A stretch of DNA of 34,021 nucleotides, taken from an uncultured Clostridia bacterium (lineage in GTDB: Bacteria > Bacillota > Clostridia > Christensenellales > Aristaeellaceae). The notes beneath the pieces are model-generated. The model did no database searches. It was not told where the DNA came from and saw nothing but the letters and a program-made list of their open reading frames with translations. Location: positions 1-34,021 of the forward strand of contig CAMJUL010000043.1 in the NCBI GenBank assembly GCA_946408995.1. The letters are read 5' to 3'. Shown in pieces: positions 23,720 to 31,720 of the stretch (the stretch's first letter is position 1; every line of letters begins with the position of its first letter). Position numbers and translations under genes: made by a program.

Positions 23720-25300
23720 ATGGTTCTGAAGCTGCTTCTGCTCGTGGTTTATTTCGCCATTATGATCGGCATCGGCCTGTATTGCAGGAAACACGCAACG
23801 GACGTCAACGGGTTTGTCCTCGGCGGCCGTTCCGTCGGCCCGTGGCTGACCGCCTTCGCCTATGGCACCTCCTATTTTTCCGCCGTCATTTTTGTCGGTT
23901 ACGCCGGTCAGTTTGGCTGGAAATACGGCATGGCCTCCACCTGGGTCGGACTTGGGAACGCTTTTATCGGCTCCCTGCTGGCCTGGGCCGTGCTTGGCAG
24001 GCGGACCCGCCTGATGACCCAGGCCCTGGGATCCCGCACCATGCCGGATTTCTTTGGCCTGCGGTTTGATTCCAAGGCCCTCAAGGTCACGGCCTCGGTC
24101 ATCACCTTTATCTTCCTGATCCCCTATACCGCCTCGCTGTTCAACGGTCTCAGCCGTCTGTTCAACATGGCCTTTCCCAGCATCGATTATGCCTGGTGCG
24201 TGATCGTCATGGCCATCCTGACCGCCGTGTATGTCATTGCCGGCGGCTATATGGCCACCGCCATCAACGATTTCATCCAGGGCCTGGTGATGATCGTGGG
24301 CATCTGCGCGGTCATCCTCGCGGTGCTCAACGTCAACGGCGGGCTCCTGGGATCGATGGTGGAACTGAGCAGGCTCTCCGCCCAGACGGACGCCGGTGAA
24401 ATGCAGGGCGCCTTCACCTCCTTCTTCGGCCCTCAGCCCGTCTGGCTTCTGGGCGTGGTCATCCTGACAAGCCTGGGCACCTGGGGCCTTCCCCAGATGG
24501 TGGGCAAATTCTATGCCATCCGGGATGAGGACGCCGTCCGCAAGGGCACCATCATTTCCACCCTGTTCGCCATCATCGTGGCCGGCGGATGCTATTTCCT
24601 GGGCGGCTTTGGCCGGCTGTTTGTCACTGGCGACCAGGTCCTGGCCAACGGCAACCCCGCCGGCGGCTTTGACAGCGTGGTCCCCTCCATGCTCTCCGGG
24701 CTTCCGGACCTGCTGATCGCCGTGGTCCTGATCCTGGTGCTTTCCGCCTCCATGAGCACCCTTTCCTCCCTGGTCCTCTCCTCCTCGTCCACCATTACCC
24801 TGGATCTGATCAACCAGGTCCGTGAAAAGCCCCTGGAGGAGAAAAAGACCCTGAGCGTTATGCGTTTCTTCGTGGCCGTGTTCATCGTCATCTCGGCCCT
24901 GATCGCCATTTTGCAATACTCCTCCTCCGTGGCTTTCATCGCCCAGCTGATGGGGGTCTCCTGGGGAGCCCTGGCCGGGTCCTTCCTGGCCCCGTTCATG
25001 TACGGCCTTTACTGGAAAAGGACCACCCGCGCCTCGGTCTGGGCCAGCTTTGTTTTCGGCTGCGGCGTAACCCTCTTTGAGCTGGTGGTGATGGCCACCG
25101 GGACCTCCTTCGCCTCCCCCTTCATGGCCTATTTCTTTGGTTCCCCCATCAACGCGGGCGTGCTGGCCATGGTGGGCGGGCTCGTGATCGTTCCCCTCGT
25201 ATCCCTGTGCACCCCCGCCCCGGACAAAGGGAAGGTGGAGGAAGTTTTCTCCTGCTACGACAAGAAGATCCCGGTCTCCCGCAAGGAAAACCTGGGATGA
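23720..25300 (+). CDS. Sodium:solute symporter (SSS family)
   Basis: 526 residues from ATG 23720, with AAAAGG 11-13 nt upstream; the GTG at 23711 is too close to that site. About 13 membrane helices. SSS landmarks: N-terminal FVLGGRSVGPWLTAFAYGTSYFSAVIFVGY (residues about 33-62), AVYVIAGGYMATAINDFIQG (about 175-195, the conserved GG-hydrophobic segment before the Na+-site region), GTWGLPQMVGKFYAIRDE and the LSASMSTLSSLVLSSSSTITLDL helix (Ser-rich, Na2-site type). Probably a Na+-coupled uptake carrier for an organic solute, such as proline, pantothenate or a sugar-like compound; not assignable further. Followed after 27 nt by an ABC-like gene in the same direction. Confidence 0.93.
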   Translation: MVLKLLLLVVYFAIMIGIGLYCRKHATDVNGFVLGGRSVGPWLTAFAYGTSYFSAVIFVGYAGQFGWKYGMASTWVGLGNAFIGSLLAWAVLGRRTRLMTQALGSRTMPDFFGLRFDSKALKVTASVITFIFLIPYTASLFNGLSRLFNMAFPSIDYAWCVIVMAILTAVYVIAGGYMATAINDFIQGLVMIVGICAVILAVLNVNGGLLGSMVELSRLSAQTDAGEMQGAFTSFFGPQPVWLLGVVILTSLGTWGLPQMVGKFYAIRDEDAVRKGTIISTLFAIIVAGGCYFLGGFGRLFVTGDQVLANGNPAGGFDSVVPSMLSGLPDLLIAVVLILVLSASMSTLSSLVLSSSSTITLDLINQVREKPLEEKKTLSVMRFFVAVFIVISALIAILQYSSSVAFIAQLMGVSWGALAGSFLAPFMYGLYWKRTTRASVWASFVFGCGVTLFELVVMATGTSFASPFMAYFFGSPINAGVLAMVGGLVIVPLVSLCTPAPDKGKVEEVFSCYDKKIPVSRKENLG

Positions 25301-25327
25301 ACGCACTGAAAGGAATGTCCCTGATCC

Positions 25328-26839
25328 ATGGAACCCCTGCTTGAACTGAAATCGGTCCGCTTCTCCCTGCGGGAGGGGGAAGCGGATCTTTCCGTAAAGC
25401 TCTTCCCGGGTGAAGTCCACGCGCTTTTGTGCGACAGCGCCGAGGGCTTTACGGGCTGCGCCTCCGTCCTTGGCTTCGCCGTCCCCCCCTCCGGGGGGGA
25501 ATGGACCTTCCTCGGGCAGAAGGCCGCCTTCCGGAACCCAAAGGACGCATCGGACGCTGGACTGACCGTGACAGGGGGGCTTTGGCCCTCCCTGAGCGTT
25601 CAGGACACCGTCCTTCTCTTTCTGCCCGGAAAGCCCGACTGGCCCCTTTGGGCCCCCGTCCTTACCCGGGCGGTTCCGGGCCTGACACGCCGTCAAAAGG
25701 TGGGCCGTCTATCCCCGGAGGACCGTTTCCGCCTGATCCTTGCCCTTTCCGGCCTGCGAAAAAGCCGCCTTTTGGTGCTCCTCTCCCCCATGGACGGCCT
25801 GCGGCCCGATTTTTACGATACCGCCGCGGACCTTTTGAAGGCCTGGGCCGGAGAGGACCGCGGCGTTCTTCTCCTCTCCCGGGTCCCCAGGCACGCCCTG
25901 CTTTGCGACCGGTGCACGGTCTTCAGCAAGGGCAGGACGGTCTTTGAGGCCTCCTGCAAGACCCTCTCCGCCCGGCGGCTTCGGGAACAGATGACCCCCG
26001 AGGACCTGCCCGTGCCCGCCTCCGTGCGGGAAAGAACCCCCGGCGCCGTTCTGATGGAGGGCAGGGGCCTCTCCGGCGTGCGGGAGGGGGGACGATATGA
26101 AGTGGAGGATGTATCCCTGGAGCTCCGGGAAGGAGAGATCGTCGGGCTCTGTGCCCTGCCCCGGCAGGGCGGGGAGGCCCTGCTTGCCCTGCTTGCCGGG
26201 GTTCGTCCCCTTCGGGCGGGCCGTCTGCGTCTGCGGGGACGGGTCCTTAGACGCCTCACGCGCGCGGAATTCGCCCGGCTCGGCGTCCGTTATGTCCCCG
26301 CTCACTCCCCCCTCCGCCCGGGTTTTCTGCCCCTCTCCGTAAAGGAGGCCCTCCTGTGCGGCCGCGTCCCGGACCGGAAACTGTATTCCGGAAAGGGCCT
26401 GCTGGATCCCGCCGCGGCGGACCGGTATGTCCGCTTCCTCCTGGAGGAATACGCCCCCGGCGCCGGGGAAGCGGCTCCCTTGGAAGACCTGCCCCCCTCC
26501 CTTCTCCGCATGCTTTCCATGGCTTCCGAAATGGACAGGGAAGGGCCCGTGCTGCTGCTCGACCATCCCTTTGACGGGCTGGACGGGCCCCAAAAGGCGC
26601 TGCTCAAGGGGATCCTGCTGGACGAGAAGACCCACCGGACCGCCGTTCTGGTGCTTTCGGACCAGATGGACGAGCTGATCGACCTTTGCGATCGGCTGAT
26701 CGTTTTGCACAAGGGCCGCGCCGTCCTTGAGACCGACTGCCTGATGCCGTCCCGGCATGAGATCAGCCTGGCCATGAGCGGCAGAAGGGTCAGCGGGGAA
26801 ATGGTCCCCGATGAGGAAGACGAAGGGGAGGAACCCTGA
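25328..26839 (+). CDS. Tandem ABC-ATPase-like protein with degenerate nucleotide-binding motifs
   Basis: 503 residues, ATG 25328. The two-domain plan is that of the sugar/nucleoside ABC ATPases (RbsA/MglA/NupA type): domain 1 about 1-225, domain 2 about 240-490, with RYVPAHSPLRPGFLPLSVKEALL corresponding to the RYVPEDRxxxG...SV segment of that group. Yet the ATP site is eroded. The first Walker A position reads CDSAEGFTGCASV (35-47) with no GxxGxGK[ST]; the second reads ALPRQGGEALL (276-286). The signature regions read RLSPEDRFRL and LEDLPPSLLRM instead of LSGGQ. Walker B-like LLVLLSPMDG and VLLLDHPFDGLD are partly kept. The acidic tail EEDEGEEP is extra. No permease gene is adjacent; it follows a symporter gene at 27 nt. 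A catalytically dead paralogue is the simplest reading; function unknown. Confidence 0.75.
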   Translation: MEPLLELKSVRFSLREGEADLSVKLFPGEVHALLCDSAEGFTGCASVLGFAVPPSGGEWTFLGQKAAFRNPKDASDAGLTVTGGLWPSLSVQDTVLLFLPGKPDWPLWAPVLTRAVPGLTRRQKVGRLSPEDRFRLILALSGLRKSRLLVLLSPMDGLRPDFYDTAADLLKAWAGEDRGVLLLSRVPRHALLCDRCTVFSKGRTVFEASCKTLSARRLREQMTPEDLPVPASVRERTPGAVLMEGRGLSGVREGGRYEVEDVSLELREGEIVGLCALPRQGGEALLALLAGVRPLRAGRLRLRGRVLRRLTRAEFARLGVRYVPAHSPLRPGFLPLSVKEALLCGRVPDRKLYSGKGLLDPAAADRYVRFLLEEYAPGAGEAAPLEDLPPSLLRMLSMASEMDREGPVLLLDHPFDGLDGPQKALLKGILLDEKTHRTAVLVLSDQMDELIDLCDRLIVLHKGRAVLETDCLMPSRHEISLAMSGRRVSGEMVPDEEDEGEEP

Positions 26840-26880
26840 TCTCCCCGGACCGTTTTTTAAGGCTCCGGACCGCGCAGCCT

Positions 26881-26909
26881 TTGACATTCAGGCCTGTTTG
26901 CGGTATTGT
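26881..26909 (+). promoter_or_regulatory. Promoter of the TetR gene cluster
   Basis: Perfect TTGACA (26881-26886), a 17-nt spacer and TATTGT (26904-26909). The leader to the TTG start at 27001 is about 85 nt. Confidence 0.75.
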
Positions 26910-27000
26910 ATTATAGATATCCCGGAACCCAAAAAAAGCCGCCCTCTTGTTCCCGCGCGGTCCGCCTCCGGGATAGACTGATAAAAAGGATGCGTGCCAT

Positions 27001-27621
27001 TTGATCAAACGAAAGCGCACCGGCCGGGAAAAGGAACCCAAGGCCGATAAACGGATCGACAAAACCAAAAAAGCCCTGAAGGACACCATGCGCAGGCTGC
27101 TCCGGATGAAGCCTTTCTCCTCCATCACCGTCACGGAGCTATGCAAGGACGCGGACACCAGCCGGATCACGTTTTATTCCCATTACAACGACAAAAACGC
27201 CCTGATAGACGAAATGGTCCGGGACATGGTCTCGGATGCCGTGAACCGGTTTCTTCGGATGCAGAAGAACGCGCTCCCCGGAGACAACCCGGGGAAGGCC
27301 GCCGAGAACATCGTGGACGCCATGATCGACTCCCTGGACCAGAACAACGAGCTTTTCAGCAGTCTGGACCCCAAGGACGGGGATTATGTGTACAACGCGT
27401 TTTACAGCCAGATGCTGCCCGCCGTGGAACATTTCCTGGACACGGCCGTCCCCGGCAGGACCAGCAGGGGCGAACTTCGCCCCTACGCCGTATTCCTTTG
27501 CTCCGGCCTGAGGGATTTCCTGAAGGAATGCCGGGCCCGGGGAATGAGCGGGAACGCCCTGCGGCAAAACGGCAAGCAGCTGGCTTCGGCCTCTCTTCGG
27601 GCCGTACTGGACTGCCTGTGA
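27001..27621 (+). CDS. TetR/AcrR family transcriptional regulator
   Basis: 206 residues; TTG 27001 is preferred because AAAAAGGA ends 10 nt upstream and no better start is near. A basic N terminus precedes the TetR helix-turn-helix: TKKALKDTMRRLLRMKPFSSITVTELCKDADTSRITFYSHYNDKNALIDEM (about residues 20-70, RITFYSHYNDK being the recognition helix). The C-terminal ligand/dimer domain (about 75-206) is helical and shows no recognisable ligand signature. It may control the neighbouring genes or itself; no palindromic operator is obvious. It is followed after 20 nt by the DivIC-like gene. Confidence 0.88.
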   Translation: MIKRKRTGREKEPKADKRIDKTKKALKDTMRRLLRMKPFSSITVTELCKDADTSRITFYSHYNDKNALIDEMVRDMVSDAVNRFLRMQKNALPGDNPGKAAENIVDAMIDSLDQNNELFSSLDPKDGDYVYNAFYSQMLPAVEHFLDTAVPGRTSRGELRPYAVFLCSGLRDFLKECRARGMSGNALRQNGKQLASASLRAVLDCL

Positions 27622-27641
27622 TCCGGAAGGAGGAACCTTCG

Positions 27642-27968
27642 ATGCTGAACAGGCCCATCCGTGTTTTTTCCGTCGCGGTCGCCCTGGCGGTCATTCTGGC
27701 GGTAACGCTGGTCCTCTGCCGTTCCTACGGGGAGCGGACAAACGAGCTGCAGGCCCAGCTGAAAGCCCTCAGCCGGGAGCAGGTCGCCCTGGAGGCCGAA
27801 AAAAGCGCCCTCCAGATCGAGCTGACCCAGACCGAATCCAGCTCCTACATTATGCAGGTGGCCCGGGAGGATTACGGATACCTCCTCCCGGGGGAGATCC
27901 GCTTCCACGTTACGAACATTGACGACCTTTACGCGGTCCACGAGGTCACGGTGGAGGATACGCCATGA
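27642..27968 (+). CDS. DivIC/FtsB-like septum formation initiator family protein
   Basis: 108 residues from ATG 27642, with GGAAGGAGGAA upstream. A single N-terminal membrane segment (about 7-27, FSVAVALAVILAVTLVL) is followed by a leucine-heptad coiled coil (about 31-68) and a short end domain beginning AREDYGYLLPGEIRFHV (compare the conserved R-x-x-[LY]GY[VI]xPGE signature of DivIC/FtsB, here AREDYGYLLPGE). These proteins help organise the division septum with FtsL/DivIB. It overlaps the ppx-like gene by 4 nt (ATGA), an arrangement frequent in Clostridia. Confidence 0.85.
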   Translation: MLNRPIRVFSVAVALAVILAVTLVLCRSYGERTNELQAQLKALSREQVALEAEKSALQIELTQTESSSYIMQVAREDYGYLLPGEIRFHVTNIDDLYAVHEVTVEDTP

Positions 27969-28864
27969 TTCGCGCCGCCATTGCCCTCGGCTCCAATTCC
28001 ACCCGCATGCTCTGCGCCCTGCTGGAAAAGGGCCGTGTTTATCCCCTCGGCCGGGGCCGGGAGGATACCCGTCTGTTCATGGGTCTGGAAAAGGATGGCC
28101 GATTGTCCCCCCAGGCCATGGAACGCGCCGTGAACGCCGTTCTTGCGCTGCGGGAGGAGGCCCTGGCCTTGGGCTGCCCCTCTGACAAAATGGACCTCTA
28201 CGCCACCTCCGCCGTACGGGATTCCGCCAACCGGGAGGAATTGGCCCGGCGTCTTTGGGATGCCTGCGGCCTGCATTTGCGGGTCCTCAGCGGCGAGGAA
28301 GAAGCCCGCCTTTCCTTCCTCGCGGTCTCCTTTGGCGCCCGGGCCCTGGTGGCGGATATCGGCGGGGGAAGCACCGAGGTGATCTACGGGGAAGGCGGGG
28401 TCATCCGCGCGTCCGTCAGCCTCCAGATCGGGGCCTCCCGATGCCTGAAGGAATTCCCCATCCGCACCCGGGAGGACGCCGCCGCGCTGACTTTCTCCCT
28501 TTCGGAGAGGATCCTTCTTGAGGCGGAACCCCTGCTGAGCCGCCGGGGGACGCCCCTCACCGGGATCGGCGGGACCTGTACGGCCTGCCAAAGCATGCTT
28601 GTGCAAAACCGGGACGCTTTCCCGGATGGGGAAGCCCTTACACAGGTGAATCTGTCCCTCCTGCGGGACCGTCTTGCCCCGATGGCCGTGACAGAGCGGG
28701 CCGGTTATCCAGGCCTGCCGTCCCAGCGGGCCGAGCACATCGTCCACGGACTTTGCATCCTGTGCGCTGTCCTGACGGTCTTCCGGCCCGAAACGGTCAC
28801 GTTTTCCGCTCTGAACAACCTGGACGGCTGGATGGCCCAACTCGCCGCTCAGCCGCTCCCTTAA
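27965..28864 (+). CDS. Ppx/GppA-family phosphatase-like protein
   Basis: 299 residues, ATG 27965 overlapping the DivIC-like stop. ASKHA-fold exopolyphosphatase/pppGpp phosphatase landmarks: phosphate-1 loop AIALGSNSTRM (about 5-15), YATSAVRDSANREEL (about 79-93), SGEEEARLSF with the catalytic Glu (about 115-124), phosphate-2 VADIGGGSTEVIYG (about 131-144) and GIGGTCTA near 200. In active members the first loop begins with Asp (IDLGSNS); here it is Ala (codon GCC), while all other motifs are kept. Shorter than E. coli Ppx/GppA because the C-terminal HD domain is absent, as in most Bacillota forms. Activity is uncertain because of the Asp loss. Confidence 0.88.
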   Translation: MIRAAIALGSNSTRMLCALLEKGRVYPLGRGREDTRLFMGLEKDGRLSPQAMERAVNAVLALREEALALGCPSDKMDLYATSAVRDSANREELARRLWDACGLHLRVLSGEEEARLSFLAVSFGARALVADIGGGSTEVIYGEGGVIRASVSLQIGASRCLKEFPIRTREDAAALTFSLSERILLEAEPLLSRRGTPLTGIGGTCTACQSMLVQNRDAFPDGEALTQVNLSLLRDRLAPMAVTERAGYPGLPSQRAEHIVHGLCILCAVLTVFRPETVTFSALNNLDGWMAQLAAQPLP

Positions 28865-28916
28865 GGCATTTTGTTTTTCCCGCGCTCAAACGCTTCAGCA
28901 AGGAGGCATGTTATCC

Positions 28917-31643
28917 ATGAAGAAGGCATTGATCTGGATCTTCGTACTGGTTCTGGCCGCCGCCATTCTGGTGGGCGTTCTGGTTGGGGAACGCAATCGT
29001 GTCCAGCAGCGGCTGACCAGCGTTCAGGAGACGTATAACGCCTATTCCACCGAGGCCGAAAAAAAGAACCAGGCGCTGCGCGAGCAAATTGAAAGCCTTG
29101 AAGCGGAGGTCACGGCCCTGGAGGAGGAAGCCGCTTCCCTCGCCGGTGAAAAGGATTCCCTGACCCAGAGCGTCGCCTCCCTGACGGCGGATAAAAACGC
29201 CCTGTCGCAGACCCAGGCCCAGCTGAATGCAAGCATTTCGTCCCTCAACGACCAGGTCTCCTCCCTGACGCAGGAAAAGGACCGGCTCAGTCAGGAATCC
29301 GCCCGGATGAGCGAGGAAATCGTCGCCCTCCGCACCCAGACGGAAACCCTGACCGGGGACAAGACCACCCTGCAGGAGGACCTGAACCGCCTGACAGAAG
29401 AAAACAGCGCTCTGAATGAAAGCATCAGCGGCCTGAAGGAGAGCAACACCTCCCTTTCCGCCCAATTGGAGATCCTCAACGGGGAAAAAGAGGGGCTGAC
29501 CGGGAAGGTCACCTCCCTGACCGAGGAGAAGGCCAGCCTTTCCGGACGCATCGGGGAGCTGGAGCAGGAAAATCAAACCCTTATGGATCAGGTGGATCAT
29601 CTTTCCACCGAAAACCAGGGGTTGTCCGAAAAAGTGGAGCCGCTTGTCCTTGAAAATGTCGAATTAACCGAAAAAGTGGAGGCGCTGAGTGCCGAGCGGG
29701 AAGAGATCTCCCGCAGGGCGGAAGCGCTTTCCGCCGAGACAGAGACCCTGTCAAACGAAAACCAGCGTCTGGAAAAGGAACAGGCGTCCCTGAGCGGGCA
29801 GATCGAAGAACTGAACCAGTCCCTGCTTTCCTTGGGCGGGGAAAGGGACGCCCTCAGCCTGCAGGTCCAGGAAATGACCCGCAGCAACGCTTCCCTGAAC
29901 GCCTCCCTGGAGGAACTAAACGGCCAAAACGGCGGTCTGAGCGCCCAGGTGGAGACCCTGAACGCCGAAAACGATGCCCTGGCGGCCCAGGTAGAGGCCC
30001 TGACAGCGGAAAACGGGACCCTGAAAGAGGGGGCCGAGACCCTGGACGGGGAAAAGGCCCAGCTGGTCGAGCAGGTGGCCCTCCTTGCCTCGGAGCGGGA
30101 TGACCTGAAGCAAAGCGCCGACGCCATCACCGGCGAAAAGGAAAAGCTGCAGGCGGACCTTGCCTCCCTGCAGCAGGAAAAAGCCACGCTGAACGCCCGG
30201 GTAGAGGCCCTGACAGCGGAAAACGGAACCCTGAAGGACGGGGCCGCTGCGCTGGACAACGAGAATACGCAGCTTTTTGACCAGGTGAACCAGCTGACCG
30301 AAGATAAAAACCGTCTGGTAGAAAAGATGGAGGCCCTGAACGGCGATAAACGGGTGCTTGGGGGACAGGTGGAGCTGCTGACCGGGGAAAAGGAACAGCT
30401 TCTTCGCCAGGTGACCGCCCTCAATCAGGACCAGGAAGCGCTGAACCAGCAGATCCTTCAGCTGACGGCGGACAAGCAGGCCCTTTCGGAAGCCCAGACA
30501 GCCCTGGGCAGCCAGGTGGCTTCCCTTGAGGCGGAAAAGGCCGCCCTGGACGGGCAGGTTTCTTCCCTGCAGCAGGACAAAGAAGCCCTGACCGATCGTC
30601 TGAACACCCTGAACGATGAAAAGAAGGACCTGGACGCGCAAATCTCCGCCCTCGGCGCCGAAAAAGCCGCCCTTACCAGCCAGGTGGAACAGCTGGACGC
30701 GGAGAAGGCCGCCCTGATCGACCAGGTGGGGCAGCTGGGTACGGAGAAGGCCGCCTTGGTCGAGCAAGTGGAAGGCATCAACGCCGATAAGGCGGCATTG
30801 ACCGCCCAAGTGGAAGCCATCAGCAAAGAAAGCGAAGAATTCTCCGCGCAGGTGGAGGAACTGACGGCCGAAAAGGACCGCCTGACCCGGGAGGCCGAAC
30901 AGCTCGCCGGGGAAAACGCCGCCCTTTCCACCAAGGCCGAGATCCTTTCCGGGGAAAAGGACGCCCTTACCGCCCAGGCCGCGAAGCTGGAGGAAGAAAA
31001 GGTCGAGCTGGTCAGCCAGATCGCGGATCTGACCGTCACCAAAAAAGGGCTGGACAGCCAGGTGCTCCTGCTGAACGAAACCAACAAAACCCTGCAGCAG
31101 GATCTGGAAAACGCCCGGAACGAGTACGCCCGGCTGCAGGAGACCAACCGCGTCCTTGCCAGCGAAAAGCGGGAGCTGGTCCGGGAAATGACCGGGGATC
31201 CGGAGGCGGTCCCCAGCCAGGTGAACCTGGAAACCGCCGAAGGAACGCTGCTTGTGGGCATCTGGCTGGAACCCGGCGGGTACCGCCTGGAGAACGCCGA
31301 TCCCTCCGGCAGCTTTCGCCGGACGTATACCGCCTCGGACGCGCAAAACCCCGTGCAGGCCGTCTCCGTCCGGATCCGTGAGGAAGTCAGGTCCGCCGCC
31401 GAAGCCCAGGAAGGCGGCATCCGCATGACCTATCAGACCGAAAGCGGCCAGGCTGACTGCTTTGTCCGGGACACGCAGGAAAACGGCGCCGCCACGCGCA
31501 CGATCACCCTTTTCCTGGACGCCTCCGGCCACGCCCTGGAGTTGACCCTCGCCTCCGCCCCCTCCCGGAACGGCCTGCTGCCTGCTCCGGACGACATGAT
31601 CAGCGCCGCCGGAGAGCTGCTCCGGTCCTTCCAGGACAGATAA
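28917..31643 (+). CDS. Large membrane-anchored coiled-coil protein
   Basis: 908 residues from ATG 28917, with AAGGAGG 10 nt upstream; an ATG at 28908 is only 1 nt from that site. One N-terminal membrane helix (about 4-24, ALIWIFVLVLAAAILVGVLVG) is followed by roughly 730 residues of uninterrupted heptad coiled coil (25-755) built from variants of L-x-x-E-K-x-x-L-x-x-Q-V, then a C-terminal domain (about 760-908) with beta character (LVGIWLEPGGYRLEN, GIRMTYQTESGQADCFVRD, TRTITLFLDASGHALELTLA). It likely extends outside the membrane. The 52-nt gap after the ppx-like gene has no clear promoter, so it may be cotranscribed. No specific family is recognised; superficial resemblance to SMC/myosin-type coils reflects composition only. 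Confidence 0.85.
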   Translation: MKKALIWIFVLVLAAAILVGVLVGERNRVQQRLTSVQETYNAYSTEAEKKNQALREQIESLEAEVTALEEEAASLAGEKDSLTQSVASLTADKNALSQTQAQLNASISSLNDQVSSLTQEKDRLSQESARMSEEIVALRTQTETLTGDKTTLQEDLNRLTEENSALNESISGLKESNTSLSAQLEILNGEKEGLTGKVTSLTEEKASLSGRIGELEQENQTLMDQVDHLSTENQGLSEKVEPLVLENVELTEKVEALSAEREEISRRAEALSAETETLSNENQRLEKEQASLSGQIEELNQSLLSLGGERDALSLQVQEMTRSNASLNASLEELNGQNGGLSAQVETLNAENDALAAQVEALTAENGTLKEGAETLDGEKAQLVEQVALLASERDDLKQSADAITGEKEKLQADLASLQQEKATLNARVEALTAENGTLKDGAAALDNENTQLFDQVNQLTEDKNRLVEKMEALNGDKRVLGGQVELLTGEKEQLLRQVTALNQDQEALNQQILQLTADKQALSEAQTALGSQVASLEAEKAALDGQVSSLQQDKEALTDRLNTLNDEKKDLDAQISALGAEKAALTSQVEQLDAEKAALIDQVGQLGTEKAALVEQVEGINADKAALTAQVEAISKESEEFSAQVEELTAEKDRLTREAEQLAGENAALSTKAEILSGEKDALTAQAAKLEEEKVELVSQIADLTVTKKGLDSQVLLLNETNKTLQQDLENARNEYARLQETNRVLASEKRELVREMTGDPEAVPSQVNLETAEGTLLVGIWLEPGGYRLENADPSGSFRRTYTASDAQNPVQAVSVRIREEVRSAAEAQEGGIRMTYQTESGQADCFVRDTQENGAATRTITLFLDASGHALELTLASAPSRNGLLPAPDDMISAAGELLRSFQDR
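30513..30890 (+). repeat. Nine in-phase 42-bp units in the coiled-coil gene
   Basis: Nine 14-codon units run without interruption. Each starts [QR][VIL] and carries xEK/xDK at positions 8-9 and L at 12, for example QVEQLDAEKAALID, QVGQLGTEKAALVE and QVEGINADKAALTA. A second, distinct duplication is the near-identical 26-nt block at 29991-30016 and 30201-30226, spaced exactly 210 nt (70 codons, ten heptads). Confidence 0.85.
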
Positions 31644-31657
31644 ATTCATTTTCCCTA

Positions 31658-31686
31658 TGGAAATACCCCCTGATGTGTGTTAAAAT
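31658..31686 (+). promoter_or_regulatory. Candidate promoter of the M24 peptidase gene
   Basis: TGGAAA (31658-31663), a 17-nt spacer and TAAAAT (31681-31686). It lies in the 77-nt gap after the coiled-coil gene. Confidence 0.5.
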
Positions 31687-31720
31687 AAAGTGTCCTGGAA
31701 TTCGGAGGTGTATTCGTTTT

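Noticed and set aside
23696-25696. 666-codon antisense open frame opposite the symporter gene
   Set aside because: Its translation is Gly/His/Asp-rich low complexity that mirrors hydrophobic codons on the coding strand; no start signal or domain.
26904-26914. TATTAT as the -10 box of the TetR promoter
   Set aside because: It would be 22 nt from TTGACA; TATTGT at 17 nt is the better choice.
31604-31645. GTCCT/AGGAC hairpin at the end of the coiled-coil gene as a terminator
   Set aside because: The stem is only 5 bp and there is no T tract after it.
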